From: PALSA-350 sp963834445
Lineage (GTDB): Bacteria; Acidobacteriota; Terriglobia; Terriglobales; Acidobacteriaceae
Length of the DNA: 64,000 nt
Assembly: GCA_963834445.1 (NCBI GenBank)
Contig: CAWIBU010000009.1
Span: 496,001 to 560,000, forward strand
Direction of reading: 5' to 3'
The position numbers were made by a program, and so were the translations under genes. Shown here piece by piece: positions 44,654 through 52,607 of the stretch. The notes below the pieces were generated by a model, which saw nothing but the letters and a program-made list of their open reading frames with translations, made no database searches and had not been told where the DNA came from. The first letter of the stretch is position 1. The number at the start of each line of letters is the position of its first letter.

Positions 44654-45298
44654 ATGGCGAGAAGACTGCACATTGCCCTAGCACTTCAACTGGTCACTTT
44701 TTTTTCGATGGCGGGTTTCCACGCGTTGGCGCAAACGCAGACCTGGTACCTCGATCCGCCGCACTCGGCGGCCCAGTTTTCGGTTCGACACATGGGCATC
44801 TCCACGGTTCGCGGAACCTTCACCAAGGTTACGGGCGTGGTCGAAGACTCTCCAGAACTGAGCAAGGCGTCGGTAAACGTTACCATCGACGCCGCTTCTG
44901 TCGACACCCGCGTGGAGATGCGCGACAAAGACCTGCGGAGCGACAATTTTTTTGACGTAGCCAAGTATCCGACGATCACCTTTAAATCGACCAAAGTGGA
45001 GTCTGCCGGTGCCGGCAAACTCAAGGTGACCGGTGACCTGACCATGCACGGAGTCACCAAGGAGACCGTTCTCGATGTCGACGGCCCCACTCCGCCGTTC
45101 AAAGACCCAAAAGGTAAGTCGCACCGTGGTATTTCGGCTACCACCACCCTGAACCGTTCCAGCTTTGGCATGACCGCGGATGCCGGGATGGTCGGAGATT
45201 CAATTGCTATCCAGATTGATGCGGAGATGGTCGACCAGATGCCGGGTCCGCCGCGCCCCGGGCCAGGTGGTCCCCCGCCGCCCCCAGCCGGCAAGTAG
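44654..45298 (+). CDS. YceI-family periplasmic lipid-binding-type protein
   Basis: 214 residues. A signal peptide (RRLHIALALQLVTFFSMAGF) is followed by one YceI domain: WYLDPPHSAAQFSVRHMGIS, then GVVEDSPELSKASVNVTIDA, EMRDKDLRSDNFFDVAKYPT and LTMHGVTKETVLDV. These lipocalin-like barrels bind polyisoprenoid or amphipathic ligands in the periplasm; the ligand here is unknown. The C-terminus is an unusual Pro/Gly-rich tail (PPRPGPGGPPPPPAGK), probably disordered. Preceded by the MITE-like element. Confidence 0.93.
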   Translation: MARRLHIALALQLVTFFSMAGFHALAQTQTWYLDPPHSAAQFSVRHMGISTVRGTFTKVTGVVEDSPELSKASVNVTIDAASVDTRVEMRDKDLRSDNFFDVAKYPTITFKSTKVESAGAGKLKVTGDLTMHGVTKETVLDVDGPTPPFKDPKGKSHRGISATTTLNRSSFGMTADAGMVGDSIAIQIDAEMVDQMPGPPRPGPGGPPPPPAGK

Positions 45299-45402
45299 CT
45301 GGCGTCGTGCGCTCCTGGCATTCGTGGGAGAGATAAAACGAATCTACAAGTGGTGCACACTGAGCCGGATTCTCACCAGGACTCTGGGGAGAAATCCGGC
45401 TT

Positions 45403-45432
45403 AGTCCCGTAGGGACGGCTGAAAGTAGCCCA
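45403..45432. repeat. single arm of the 44-kb repeat family
   Basis: AGTCCCGTAGGGACGG followed by CTGAAAGTAGCCCA differs by only a few bases from the arm of the inverted-repeat element 1 kb away. A lone, solo copy 8 bp before the stop of the next minus-strand gene, where it may terminate convergent transcripts. Confidence 0.7.
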
Positions 45433-45440
45433 TACATGGG

Positions 45441-46301
45441 CTAAGTCTCGAGTTGCTCGGGCTTCAAATACTTGATCAGCACGACTTCGTTACCGGTCTC
45501 GCCGTAGATCAACTCGTCGATGATCTTTTGCGTCATTAGAATGCCAAAACCACCGGGCCGCAGCCCTTCCTGTTGGCGGATGGCCGCATGCCGGATCGGA
45601 TCCGAGGCCGGGTTCATGATCGCCGCATGGGGAACTTCGTTCAGCGAGAATCCTTCCCCTGGATCCTTCACACGGCATAAAACCATATGCTTCGCACGCA
45701 GATAGGAAATCTCCACATGCTGCGTGGCGTTGAAATGAGCGCCGTGCTCGATGGCGTTCATCAGCATCTCGCGGAAGGCGACGCCCACCGCTTCTCTTTC
45801 TTTCATGGGAAGATCCGCCACTTCATGAATGAACTGAACCAGGCGATCGGCGGTCCTACGATCGCAACGCGCTACCAGGTGAAGGAGCTCGGGCGTGGCC
45901 GAACGGATTTCGATCCCTTCATCCCAAATAGGGCTGGTAGTTGCCAGAAGAAGCATTCTTTCAAAAGTGTCGATCGAATAGGGCTGAGAGAAATAACTGA
46001 AGGCGCGCTCGCGCATCGCAGCAATCACATCCGCAGGCGTACTTTCCGTGGTGATGATGATGAGGCGAACATGCGGCCGCACAATCCGGATGCGGCGCAG
46101 AAGATCTACGTCCTGCGCACCGGAACTCTGTTCGCCCGTGAGCACAAGGTCATACGGCTTCGCCTTCAGCATAGTCAGCGCAGACTGGTTGTCCCCGGCA
46201 TACACGATTTTCCAGTCGGGCAGCACTTTGCGTACGGCTGACCGAACGTCGTCGCCGGAACCAACCAGGAGCGCTGTCTTGTCGGCGGCAGTCACGTTCA
46301 A
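45441..46301 (-). CDS. degenerate receiver domain fused to a HATPase (anti-sigma/kinase-like) domain
   Basis: 286 residues. Residues 8-125 are a receiver fold, but the phospho-acceptor Asp is replaced by Gly56 (DLVLTGEQ) and the conserved Lys by Gln106 (YFSQPYS), so it should not be phosphorylated normally. Residues 140-280 form a GHKL ATPase of anti-sigma/RsbW type: N-box FREMLMNAIEHGAHF, VKDPGEGFSL and LRPGGFGILMTQKIIDE. No His kinase dimerisation helix. It could act as an ATP-dependent switch binding a sigma factor or anti-sigma antagonist. Start overlaps the stop of the upstream gene (ATGA). Confidence 0.85.
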   Translation of the reverse strand: MNVTAADKTALLVGSGDDVRSAVRKVLPDWKIVYAGDNQSALTMLKAKPYDLVLTGEQSSGAQDVDLLRRIRIVRPHVRLIIITTESTPADVIAAMRERAFSYFSQPYSIDTFERMLLLATTSPIWDEGIEIRSATPELLHLVARCDRRTADRLVQFIHEVADLPMKEREAVGVAFREMLMNAIEHGAHFNATQHVEISYLRAKHMVLCRVKDPGEGFSLNEVPHAAIMNPASDPIRHAAIRQQEGLRPGGFGILMTQKIIDELIYGETGNEVVLIKYLKPEQLET

Positions 46302-47041
46302 TTCATCTTCATCCCCGGCATCGCCGAGTGGTCCATGTTATCGTGGCCCTGGTCGTCATCATCCGTCGCCCAGATTTTCTTAGGGTCGGCTTCGTTGGCA
46401 TAGACATGCACCATCCAGCCAAAGATGTGAGGATGAAACTCCCCGCCAGCCGCTGCGCACGCTTCTTTGGTGGTGATTGACCCAAGCAGTCCAAACTTTG
46501 CGCCGGGGCCGAAGTAGAGCGCCTTTTGGCCAGCAGGCGCCTTGCAGAAATTGGTATGCAAGTGCCAGCGTGCGATGCTGAGCGGGATCCGATCGTTCAA
46601 CTCATCTTCCGTCGCGTCAGCCCGGTCCGTGTACATCGCACCAACCAGCGTGTAGCCACCGTCCGCTGTCTTCTTATAGAGCAAAGAGGTCGGCTTCGAA
46701 GGGTCGAATTGCGACCGGGCGGCAAGACCGTACGCATACCTGGTGAAGTGATACTGAGCTTGCGGAACGTTGGGCAGAAAGATCTGGTAGCCATCGGCCA
46801 GGGCCTTGCGGTAATCCTGGTACGGCGCCATCGCCGCTTTGGCGGTTGCCACAATCGCGTCAGCTTTTTGCTGATCGCCGGTCTTCAGAGGGCGAAGCGC
46901 CGTCATGTACATATGCCCGTGCATCGACGCCATGTCGCCGGGCTGGTCGCCCGCCCACGCGCGGGTCCCTGCTGCCGCTAAGCAGAGCGCCAGGCACACG
47001 TATGGAACCAGGCCGGACCACCGAGCAGCTTGCTGCATCAT
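46298..47041 (-). CDS. exported Met/His-rich protein, possibly copper-binding
   Basis: 247 residues. A signal peptide (VPYVCLALCLAAAGTRAWAG) is followed by GDMASMHGHMYMTALRPLK, and the last residues are NMDHSAMPGMKMN. Such MDHSxMxGM clusters are found in periplasmic Cu(I)-handling proteins. The middle (YQDYRKALADGYQIFLPNVP, ARWHLHTNFCKAPAGQKALY) is a conserved-looking core I do not recognise. Copper binding is inference from Met/His content. Its stop overlaps the start of the receiver-HATPase gene, so an exported protein and a cytosolic switch are co-translated. Confidence 0.7.
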   Translation of the reverse strand: MMQQAARWSGLVPYVCLALCLAAAGTRAWAGDQPGDMASMHGHMYMTALRPLKTGDQQKADAIVATAKAAMAPYQDYRKALADGYQIFLPNVPQAQYHFTRYAYGLAARSQFDPSKPTSLLYKKTADGGYTLVGAMYTDRADATEDELNDRIPLSIARWHLHTNFCKAPAGQKALYFGPGAKFGLLGSITTKEACAAAGGEFHPHIFGWMVHVYANEADPKKIWATDDDDQGHDNMDHSAMPGMKMN

Positions 47042-47114
47042 CGTCTCCCCGGACCATTATTCTATAGAGACGAATGATTTCATACTCCGGCTGCCGCCAA
47101 CCGGGTGGCGCCTC

Positions 47115-47531
47115 TTACGGATTGCCCAGGTTGTACACCACTGGTTCGTCCGCTTGCGGCACTTCTCTGAGGGCCTTGCGGATGGTCGCCAGCAGTTCCG
47201 CATTGTTCACCGGCTTCTGCATAAAGGCGGCGGCTCCGGCTTGAATAGCCCGCTTTTGGTTGGCACGAAAGTCGCGGGCTGTCACCACGATCACCGGCAC
47301 AGAAGCCAGCGCGGGCACTTGTTTGAACCGCTCCATCAAAACAAAACCGTCTCCAGCCGGCAGTCCCAGGTCGAGCAGGATCAGGTCAGGCTCATTCTTG
47401 CGCGCCTCGGCCATGCAGGAAATGGCATCCCCAGCGGAGAAAGTGTCGTAGTTGTGGGCTCGCAGACGAACATGCATGCTACGCAGCAAGTCCGGATCAT
47501 CTTCCACAATCAGAATCTTTTTGTTGCCCAT
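47115..47531 (-). CDS. stand-alone CheY-like response regulator
   Basis: 138 residues, a single intact receiver domain: acidic pair in LIVEDDPDLL, phospho-acceptor Asp54 in LILLDLGLP, Thr in VIVVTARDF and Lys in AAFMQKPV. No output domain. It lies 73 bp upstream of the Met/His-rich gene on the same strand, so it may belong to the same transcription unit and supply the phospho-signal missing from the degenerate receiver. That link is inference. Confidence 0.92.
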   Translation of the reverse strand: MGNKKILIVEDDPDLLRSMHVRLRAHNYDTFSAGDAISCMAEARKNEPDLILLDLGLPAGDGFVLMERFKQVPALASVPVIVVTARDFRANQKRAIQAGAAAFMQKPVNNAELLATIRKALREVPQADEPVVYNLGNP

Positions 47532-47667
47532 CCTTCACGTATCGGCGGTGCTACCGTCATCTTCAAAGAACGGCCCATTCTGAATCAGCTAATGAAATCT
47601 GCAGAAAATCCGATGAAGGAACCAGCGAAACCCGTGTGGGCCGTAACGCCAAGCGCCATCGTTCACT

Positions 47668-47705
47668 CAGCCAAAGCGCCACTCGAAAAGGGTGGCGTTT
47701 TGGCT
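47668..47705 (-). terminator. stem-loop after the DUF1569 gene, possible terminator
   Basis: Arms CAGCCAAAGCGCCAC and GGGTGGCGTTTTGGCTG pair with one or two mismatches around a short loop. It starts nine bases after the minus-strand DUF1569 stop codon. No strong T-run in that direction, so termination is only likely. Confidence 0.45.
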
Positions 47706-47713
47706 GCGCGAAC

Positions 47714-48175
47714 TTACCTGCTGAATTGCCGAAGGTGGTGATCCGCGTGCAAATATCCCCAACGCATCCAATCTGCGCTGCTCATCTTCCCGAAGATCGG
47801 GTGTTCCAGGCAGGGGCTCGGTAAGTCGTCGCAGAATGTTCTGAACGTAGCCAGCAACGAAGCAACATCCTGACCAAAATCTATCGGCGTTGAACCACCC
47901 TTTCCCTGTTCTATCTCCGGACGGGTGGGGACCCCGTGGGGCCATCGCGTCGGCGCGTGCAGCGCGCACCACTTCAACACAGTTCGTTGCACCAGGCCGG
48001 TTGCCGGACTGGCCGCCTTCTGTCCTAATGCGCATTGATACGAGTCGTTCACGTGGCACACCATTTGATGGACAGACATCAATCCCCAACACGCCGTGTC
48101 CTTTGGCGACAACAGTGCCAGTCGTTGCGCGATGTTTACCCGGTCGTCCGCGTGCCGCAGTGTTTTCAAGGTCAC
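47714..48175 (-). CDS. DUF1569 (DinB-like) protein
   Basis: About 153 residues. Starts possible at the GTG at 48175 (its first base is the last base of the preceding stop, TAGTG), the GTG at 48199, or a TTG at 48169; I use 48175. The family signature is complete: WGLMSVHQMVCHVNDSYQCA near the N-terminus, then EHPIFGKMSSADWMRWGYLH and HADHHLRQFSR at the end. The His residues of the VCHVND and LHADHH motifs match the metal-site layout of DinB-fold proteins. Biochemical function is not established in this family. Co-translated with the MliC-like gene. Confidence 0.87.
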   Translation of the reverse strand: MTLKTLRHADDRVNIAQRLALLSPKDTACWGLMSVHQMVCHVNDSYQCALGQKAASPATGLVQRTVLKWCALHAPTRWPHGVPTRPEIEQGKGGSTPIDFGQDVASLLATFRTFCDDLPSPCLEHPIFGKMSSADWMRWGYLHADHHLRQFSR

Positions 48176-48561
48176 TACCTGGGCGTGACGCGATGACACA
48201 CTGAACTCATTTTGCCCGCCAATGAATCAGACGAGAAGGTCGTGGATCGGCCGGCGGCGTCCCACCAGATAAAATCTGAGGCCGCGTACCGTGCGCCCGA
48301 CCCTGCGCTGACGTTCGCGAAGATCATCGACATGCCATGAACAGGAACAATCGCCAGGCTATTGCCCGCACCGTTAATGTATTCAACCGGAAATACGGCT
48401 GCCGGAAGGCCCATGGCCGCACCCTGCGCATCACACTGGTATTGGATGATCTGCCGCGAAATGGCTTGTGTGCCATTCAGGTGTAGGGTCAGCTCAGTCG
48501 CTTGCGCAAGCGCACTCCACGCGAGTACACCGAATCCAATCTGCTTCCACGTTAACCGCAC
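48175..48561 (-). CDS. exported MliC-like protein (C-type lysozyme inhibitor fold)
   Basis: 128 residues from a GTG at 48561, chosen because GGAGG lies five bases upstream of it and only overlaps the alternative GTG at 48567. A signal peptide (LTWKQIGFGVLAWSALAQA) is followed by QYQCDAQG, PVEYINGAGNSLAIV and SAGSGARYAASDFIWW. The SGxRY loop and strand order match the MliC/PliC periplasmic lysozyme inhibitors, though the inhibitory activity is only inferred. Upstream of DUF1569 with one-base overlap of stop and start. Confidence 0.65.
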   Translation of the reverse strand: MRLTWKQIGFGVLAWSALAQATELTLHLNGTQAISRQIIQYQCDAQGAAMGLPAAVFPVEYINGAGNSLAIVPVHGMSMIFANVSAGSGARYAASDFIWWDAAGRSTTFSSDSLAGKMSSVCHRVTPR

Positions 48562-48576
48562 GCACACCTCCGCTCT

Positions 48577-48996
48577 CTATCCAACGCCAACCGCTACGAC
48601 AAAGTATTGCGCGGGTTCAGTCCCCGTATTGTGTACGCCATGCAATTCGTTAGAGTGGACGAACGCCGCTCCGCCCGGCCCGATGACGCCACTGAGGCCC
48701 GCAATCGTCACCGCCAGCGTGCCCTTCATGACCATGAAAAACTCTTCGTGCTCGTGACGATGTGGCGGGTGCGGTTCACTCCCCGGCGCAAGCGTGGTTT
48801 CGTGTACTTCCAGATGCGTCCCGGTATGCGTCAGGCCGTCGAGAATGGCTCGGGATTGGTTCGCACCGTTTTGCTTTACCGGCAACTCGCCATAAGGCTT
48901 GATGAAAGATGGGATAGTTTGCGTGTCGGATGCGAACGCCGAAGAGGCCGCCAACATCGGGATCGCCTGTAGAAGCGTGCGTCGGGTTGGATTCAT
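48577..48996 (-). CDS. exported cupin-domain protein
   Basis: 139 residues from the ATG at 48996, chosen because GGGGG lies five bases upstream; a GTG at 49008 is less likely. A Tat-like signal (MNPTRRTLLQAIPMLAASSA) leads to one cupin: HPPHRHEHEEFFMVMKGTLA carries the H-x-H-x3-4-E metal motif, and ELHGVHNTGTEPAQYFVV the second motif with its His. A small single-domain metal cupin; substrate unknown. 15 bp before the MliC-like gene, divergent from the Gfo/Idh/MocA gene. Confidence 0.9.
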   Translation of the reverse strand: MNPTRRTLLQAIPMLAASSAFASDTQTIPSFIKPYGELPVKQNGANQSRAILDGLTHTGTHLEVHETTLAPGSEPHPPHRHEHEEFFMVMKGTLAVTIAGLSGVIGPGGAAFVHSNELHGVHNTGTEPAQYFVVAVGVG

Positions 48997-49130
48997 CGAT
49001 TCCCCCACGGGCTGTGACAGCGTTGTTATAGCCCGCCGGGTTAGGTCAAATCAAGGCCGCCCGGTCCGATATATGCCATGTCCCGCATTTCACTGATAAT
49101 ATTGCCCGGGAACAAATTGACGGGGGCACC

Positions 49131-50309
49131 ATGTCTTATAAGCCGGATCGTCGCAGCTTCATCATTGCCAGTGGGCTCACGGCCCTTGCTTCAACCAGAG
49201 CTTTCGGAGCCAACGATATCCTCCGCGTCGGCGTGATTGGGGCCGGCGGCCGCATGAGAAACCTGCTTGATGCCGCCGACGCTTCCGGCATTCCGTTCCA
49301 GATCGTAGCCGTGAGCGATGTGTACGGGCCGCGCCGGGATGCAGTGAAAGAACGGTCAAAGGGCCTGGCCACCACCCACCTGGACTACCACGAGGTCCTG
49401 GCCAAGGATATAGATGCAGTGCTCATTGCTACCCCGAATCACTGGCACGTGCGCATGGCTGTCGATGCGCTAGCTGCGGGAAAAGACGTGTATCTTGAAA
49501 AGCCAGTCACCCACACCATTGAGGAAGGCGCCACCCTTGCCCACGCCGTGCACAGCAGCAAGCAAATTCTACAGTGCGGCATGCAGCAGCGCAGCTGGAC
49601 GCACTTTCGCAATGCGGTGGATTTGATTCAGGGCGGCAGCCTCGGCCGCGTTACCCAGGTAAGAACCTATTGGTGGCAAAACTATTCCAGGGGGAACTGG
49701 GTTCCCAAGCCGGTGGATACCCAGGCGCTCGACTGGAAGATGTGGCTCGGGGGCGCCCCCGACCAGGCATTCAGTGAAGAAAAGTTTTATCGCTGGCGCT
49801 GGTACTGGAACTTCGGTGGCGGCGCCATGACCGATTTGTTTGCCCACTGGATCGATGTGGCGCACTGGGCCATGAAGTCAGACGAACCCCGTCTGGCCCA
49901 GATGCTGGGAGACAAATACATCTTCGAGGATTGGGATTGCCCTGACACCATTCAGGCCGCGCTGCGTTATCCCGGTTGGGATGTCGTGTACGAAGGCAAC
50001 ATGAGCTCCTCGATCGACGACGGAGGCCTCGAGTTCCGCGGCACCGAGGCGACTTTGAAAATCGATCGCGCCGGCTTTGCGATCTATCGCGAAGGTCTCA
50101 AGAGCGGGCAAAATCCCGTCCTTAGCGAAGACAGCTTTGTCGACGGAACAACCACCCACATGCAGAATTTCTTCGAGTGCGTCAAGACGCGCAAGCAGCC
50201 CAATGCTCCGGTGGAAACCGGCATCTCTGCTGCACGGGCCGGCCATATTGCCAATCTCGCCTACAAGCACACGGGCCAGATTACGTGGCCGCCCAAGGGC
50301 TCGGCGTAA
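49131..50309 (+). CDS. Gfo/Idh/MocA-family oxidoreductase with export signal
   Basis: 392 residues. A Tat-like start (DRRSFIIASGLTALASTRAF) precedes the NAD(P) Rossmann fold (LRVGVIGAGGRMRNLL), the EKP motif in AAGKDVYLEKPVTHTIEEGA, and a long C-terminal substrate domain (WRWYWNFGGGAMTDLFAHWI). Typical of exported sugar or inositol dehydrogenases and of family GH109-like enzymes in this phylum. The following GH92 gene starts 35 bp downstream, so the two are one operon, probably processing a mannose-containing glycan. Confidence 0.9.
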   Translation: MSYKPDRRSFIIASGLTALASTRAFGANDILRVGVIGAGGRMRNLLDAADASGIPFQIVAVSDVYGPRRDAVKERSKGLATTHLDYHEVLAKDIDAVLIATPNHWHVRMAVDALAAGKDVYLEKPVTHTIEEGATLAHAVHSSKQILQCGMQQRSWTHFRNAVDLIQGGSLGRVTQVRTYWWQNYSRGNWVPKPVDTQALDWKMWLGGAPDQAFSEEKFYRWRWYWNFGGGAMTDLFAHWIDVAHWAMKSDEPRLAQMLGDKYIFEDWDCPDTIQAALRYPGWDVVYEGNMSSSIDDGGLEFRGTEATLKIDRAGFAIYREGLKSGQNPVLSEDSFVDGTTTHMQNFFECVKTRKQPNAPVETGISAARAGHIANLAYKHTGQITWPPKGSA

Positions 50310-50344
50310 CTCGTCGTCCAGGCGGCATACGGTATAAAAACCTT

Positions 50345-52549
50345 ATGTCGCTTGGCTTGTTCCGCTTCGCCGCCCTTCTCTTACTCTTTCCGGCATCGTC
50401 GGAAGCCCAACATGCCCACTTCGTAGATCCGTTTCTCGGCAGCGCCGGCGGGGGGAATGTCTTTCCGGGCGCGACTCTTCCGTTCGGGATGTTGAAGGCC
50501 GGCCCTGACACCGGCGACAACAGCGCCAACAGTGGCTGGACGCCCGATCAACCGATCAACGGTTTCAGCCAGACGCACGTGAGTGGAACCGGGGGGGGCG
50601 CGAAATACGGAAATATTCTTGTCCAGCCGACCACGGGACCGATCCTGCCGCGAGACCACGGTTCCCTGCGATCGCAGGAACATGCGTCCGCCGGTTTCTA
50701 TGGCGTAAACCTGAGCCGCTACAACATAGCGGTCGAGATCGCGCCCGCCCGCCGCAGCGCCATCTACCGTTTCACCTACCCGGCCGCTGTCACAGCGAAC
50801 TTGTTGTTCGACGTCGGTCATTGCCTCATATCGAGCGCAGCGCATGGCGAGGGACAGGCAATTACCTCCTCCTCGGTAGATGTCCTCTCGTCAACAGAGG
50901 TGGTTGGCTTTTCGAGCGTTACCGGCGGCTGGAACAAACAGCCCAATGCCTACACCGTCTACTTCTACGCGTTGACGGACACGCCCACATACCATGCTGG
51001 CGCGTGGCGTGATGGGGTGCTGCAACCGCAAACCCAGGGCGAATCAGGAATTGAGGGTAGCAAAATCGGCGTTTGGCTCACTTTCCCCGTGCGCTCAAGG
51101 GTCGTGCGCATGAAGCTTGGCATCTCCTTCGTCAGCGTGGAACAGGCAAGGCAAAATGCTATCTCTGAGATTCCCGGCTTTGACTTCGAGCGCGCGCGTG
51201 CAGCGGCGCAGAAAACCTGGGACGAAGCGTTAGCCTCCATCTCCATCGAGAATGCAACCAATGACCAGCTGCAACAGGTCTACACCGCGCTGTATCACAC
51301 GATGCTGATGCCGACCGATCGCACCGGGGAGAATCCACTCTTCTCCTCGCAGGAACCCTATTACGACGATTTCTACGCCATCTGGGATACGTTCCGCAGC
51401 TCTAGTCCCTTGCTGACACTCATTGCGGAAAAGCGTGAGTGCGACATCGTCCGTAGTCTGGTCGATCTCTATCGTAAGGAAGGTTGGTTGCCAGACGCGC
51501 GGAGTGGTAATTACAACGGACGTGTGCAGGGCGGCAGCGACGCCGACATGACGATCGCCGACGGGTATTTGAAACAGCTACCGGGGGTGGATTGGGAAAC
51601 GGCCTACCAAGCGGTGGTGAACGATGCCGAGCAGACGCCCGCTGATCGCAACAAAGAAGGCCGCGGAGACCTGGACGACTGGCGTGACCGCGGTTACCTC
51701 AGTATGGAAGGAACCGACCGGCCCGCTTCCAAGCACATGGAATATGCAGCCAACGACTACGCGGTCGCCCTTATGGCCAAGGGGTTGGGCAAGGATGCCG
51801 ATTACCGCAAGTACAGCCAGCGCGCTGCAAACTGGAAGAATCTCTGGGATCACGAAGCCACCGATCACGGGTTCAGCGGATTTATCTGGCCGCGGCATCG
51901 CAATGGCAGTTGGAAGACAGATTTCGATCCGCTGCTATCGGGCACCTGGGGTAGCGACAATTTCTATGAAGGCAATTCCTGGACCTACTCGACCTTTGTT
52001 CCCCAGGATGTCGCAGGCCTGATCGCCGCAAGCGGTGGTGCGTCGCGCTTCGTCGAGCGCATGGATGCCTTCTTCACTCTTCCGCAGCGCTACGATGTTT
52101 CCAACGAGCCGGGGTTTCTGGCGCCTTACCTCTATCTCTGGGCTGGCCGTCCGGATCGCACGCAAAGCCAGATCCGCGCCATCCTGGCGAAGAGCTACCA
52201 TTCTGGCGCGAACGGTTTACCGGGGAATGACGACTCTGGCGCGATGTCCTCCTGGTATGTCTTCGGGAAAATGGGAATCTATCCCAACGCCGCGCAGAAT
52301 GTCTATCTGATTGGCAGTCCCGCCTACCGGCGTTTAACGATTCGCCTTGCCAACGGCCGCACCTTCACCATCGAAACCGAAGGCAGCGGTCCCTACATCG
52401 CAAGCGCAACCTGGAACAACCGGCCCTACTCGAAGTCCTGGTTCACCCACGAACAACTCGAGCAAGGGGGCACGCTTCGCTTCACCATGTCCTCCAAGCT
52501 AAAAACCTGGGGCGCAACCGAGCCACCACCCTCGATGTCGAAGCCCTGA
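50345..52549 (+). CDS. exported glycoside hydrolase family 92 (alpha-mannosidase)
   Basis: 734 residues from the ATG at 50345, at the start of a signal peptide (SLGLFRFAALLLLFPASSEA). GH92 hallmarks: HFVDPFLGSAGGGNVFPGAT, ISGTGGGAKYG-type loop (VSGTGGGAKYGNILV), VQGGSDADMTIADGY and the diagnostic LPGNDDSGAMSSWYVFGKMG. The acidic residues fit the calcium-dependent inverting exo-alpha-mannosidase mechanism of the family. Periplasmic. Operon with the upstream oxidoreductase. Confidence 0.94.
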   Translation: MSLGLFRFAALLLLFPASSEAQHAHFVDPFLGSAGGGNVFPGATLPFGMLKAGPDTGDNSANSGWTPDQPINGFSQTHVSGTGGGAKYGNILVQPTTGPILPRDHGSLRSQEHASAGFYGVNLSRYNIAVEIAPARRSAIYRFTYPAAVTANLLFDVGHCLISSAAHGEGQAITSSSVDVLSSTEVVGFSSVTGGWNKQPNAYTVYFYALTDTPTYHAGAWRDGVLQPQTQGESGIEGSKIGVWLTFPVRSRVVRMKLGISFVSVEQARQNAISEIPGFDFERARAAAQKTWDEALASISIENATNDQLQQVYTALYHTMLMPTDRTGENPLFSSQEPYYDDFYAIWDTFRSSSPLLTLIAEKRECDIVRSLVDLYRKEGWLPDARSGNYNGRVQGGSDADMTIADGYLKQLPGVDWETAYQAVVNDAEQTPADRNKEGRGDLDDWRDRGYLSMEGTDRPASKHMEYAANDYAVALMAKGLGKDADYRKYSQRAANWKNLWDHEATDHGFSGFIWPRHRNGSWKTDFDPLLSGTWGSDNFYEGNSWTYSTFVPQDVAGLIAASGGASRFVERMDAFFTLPQRYDVSNEPGFLAPYLYLWAGRPDRTQSQIRAILAKSYHSGANGLPGNDDSGAMSSWYVFGKMGIYPNAAQNVYLIGSPAYRRLTIRLANGRTFTIETEGSGPYIASATWNNRPYSKSWFTHEQLEQGGTLRFTMSSKLKTWGATEPPPSMSKP

Positions 52550-52607
52550 TGCGTTGAATTTCCCAATCTGTTAAGTCATTTATTACACAGTGGTTACGAA
52601 TACGTAG

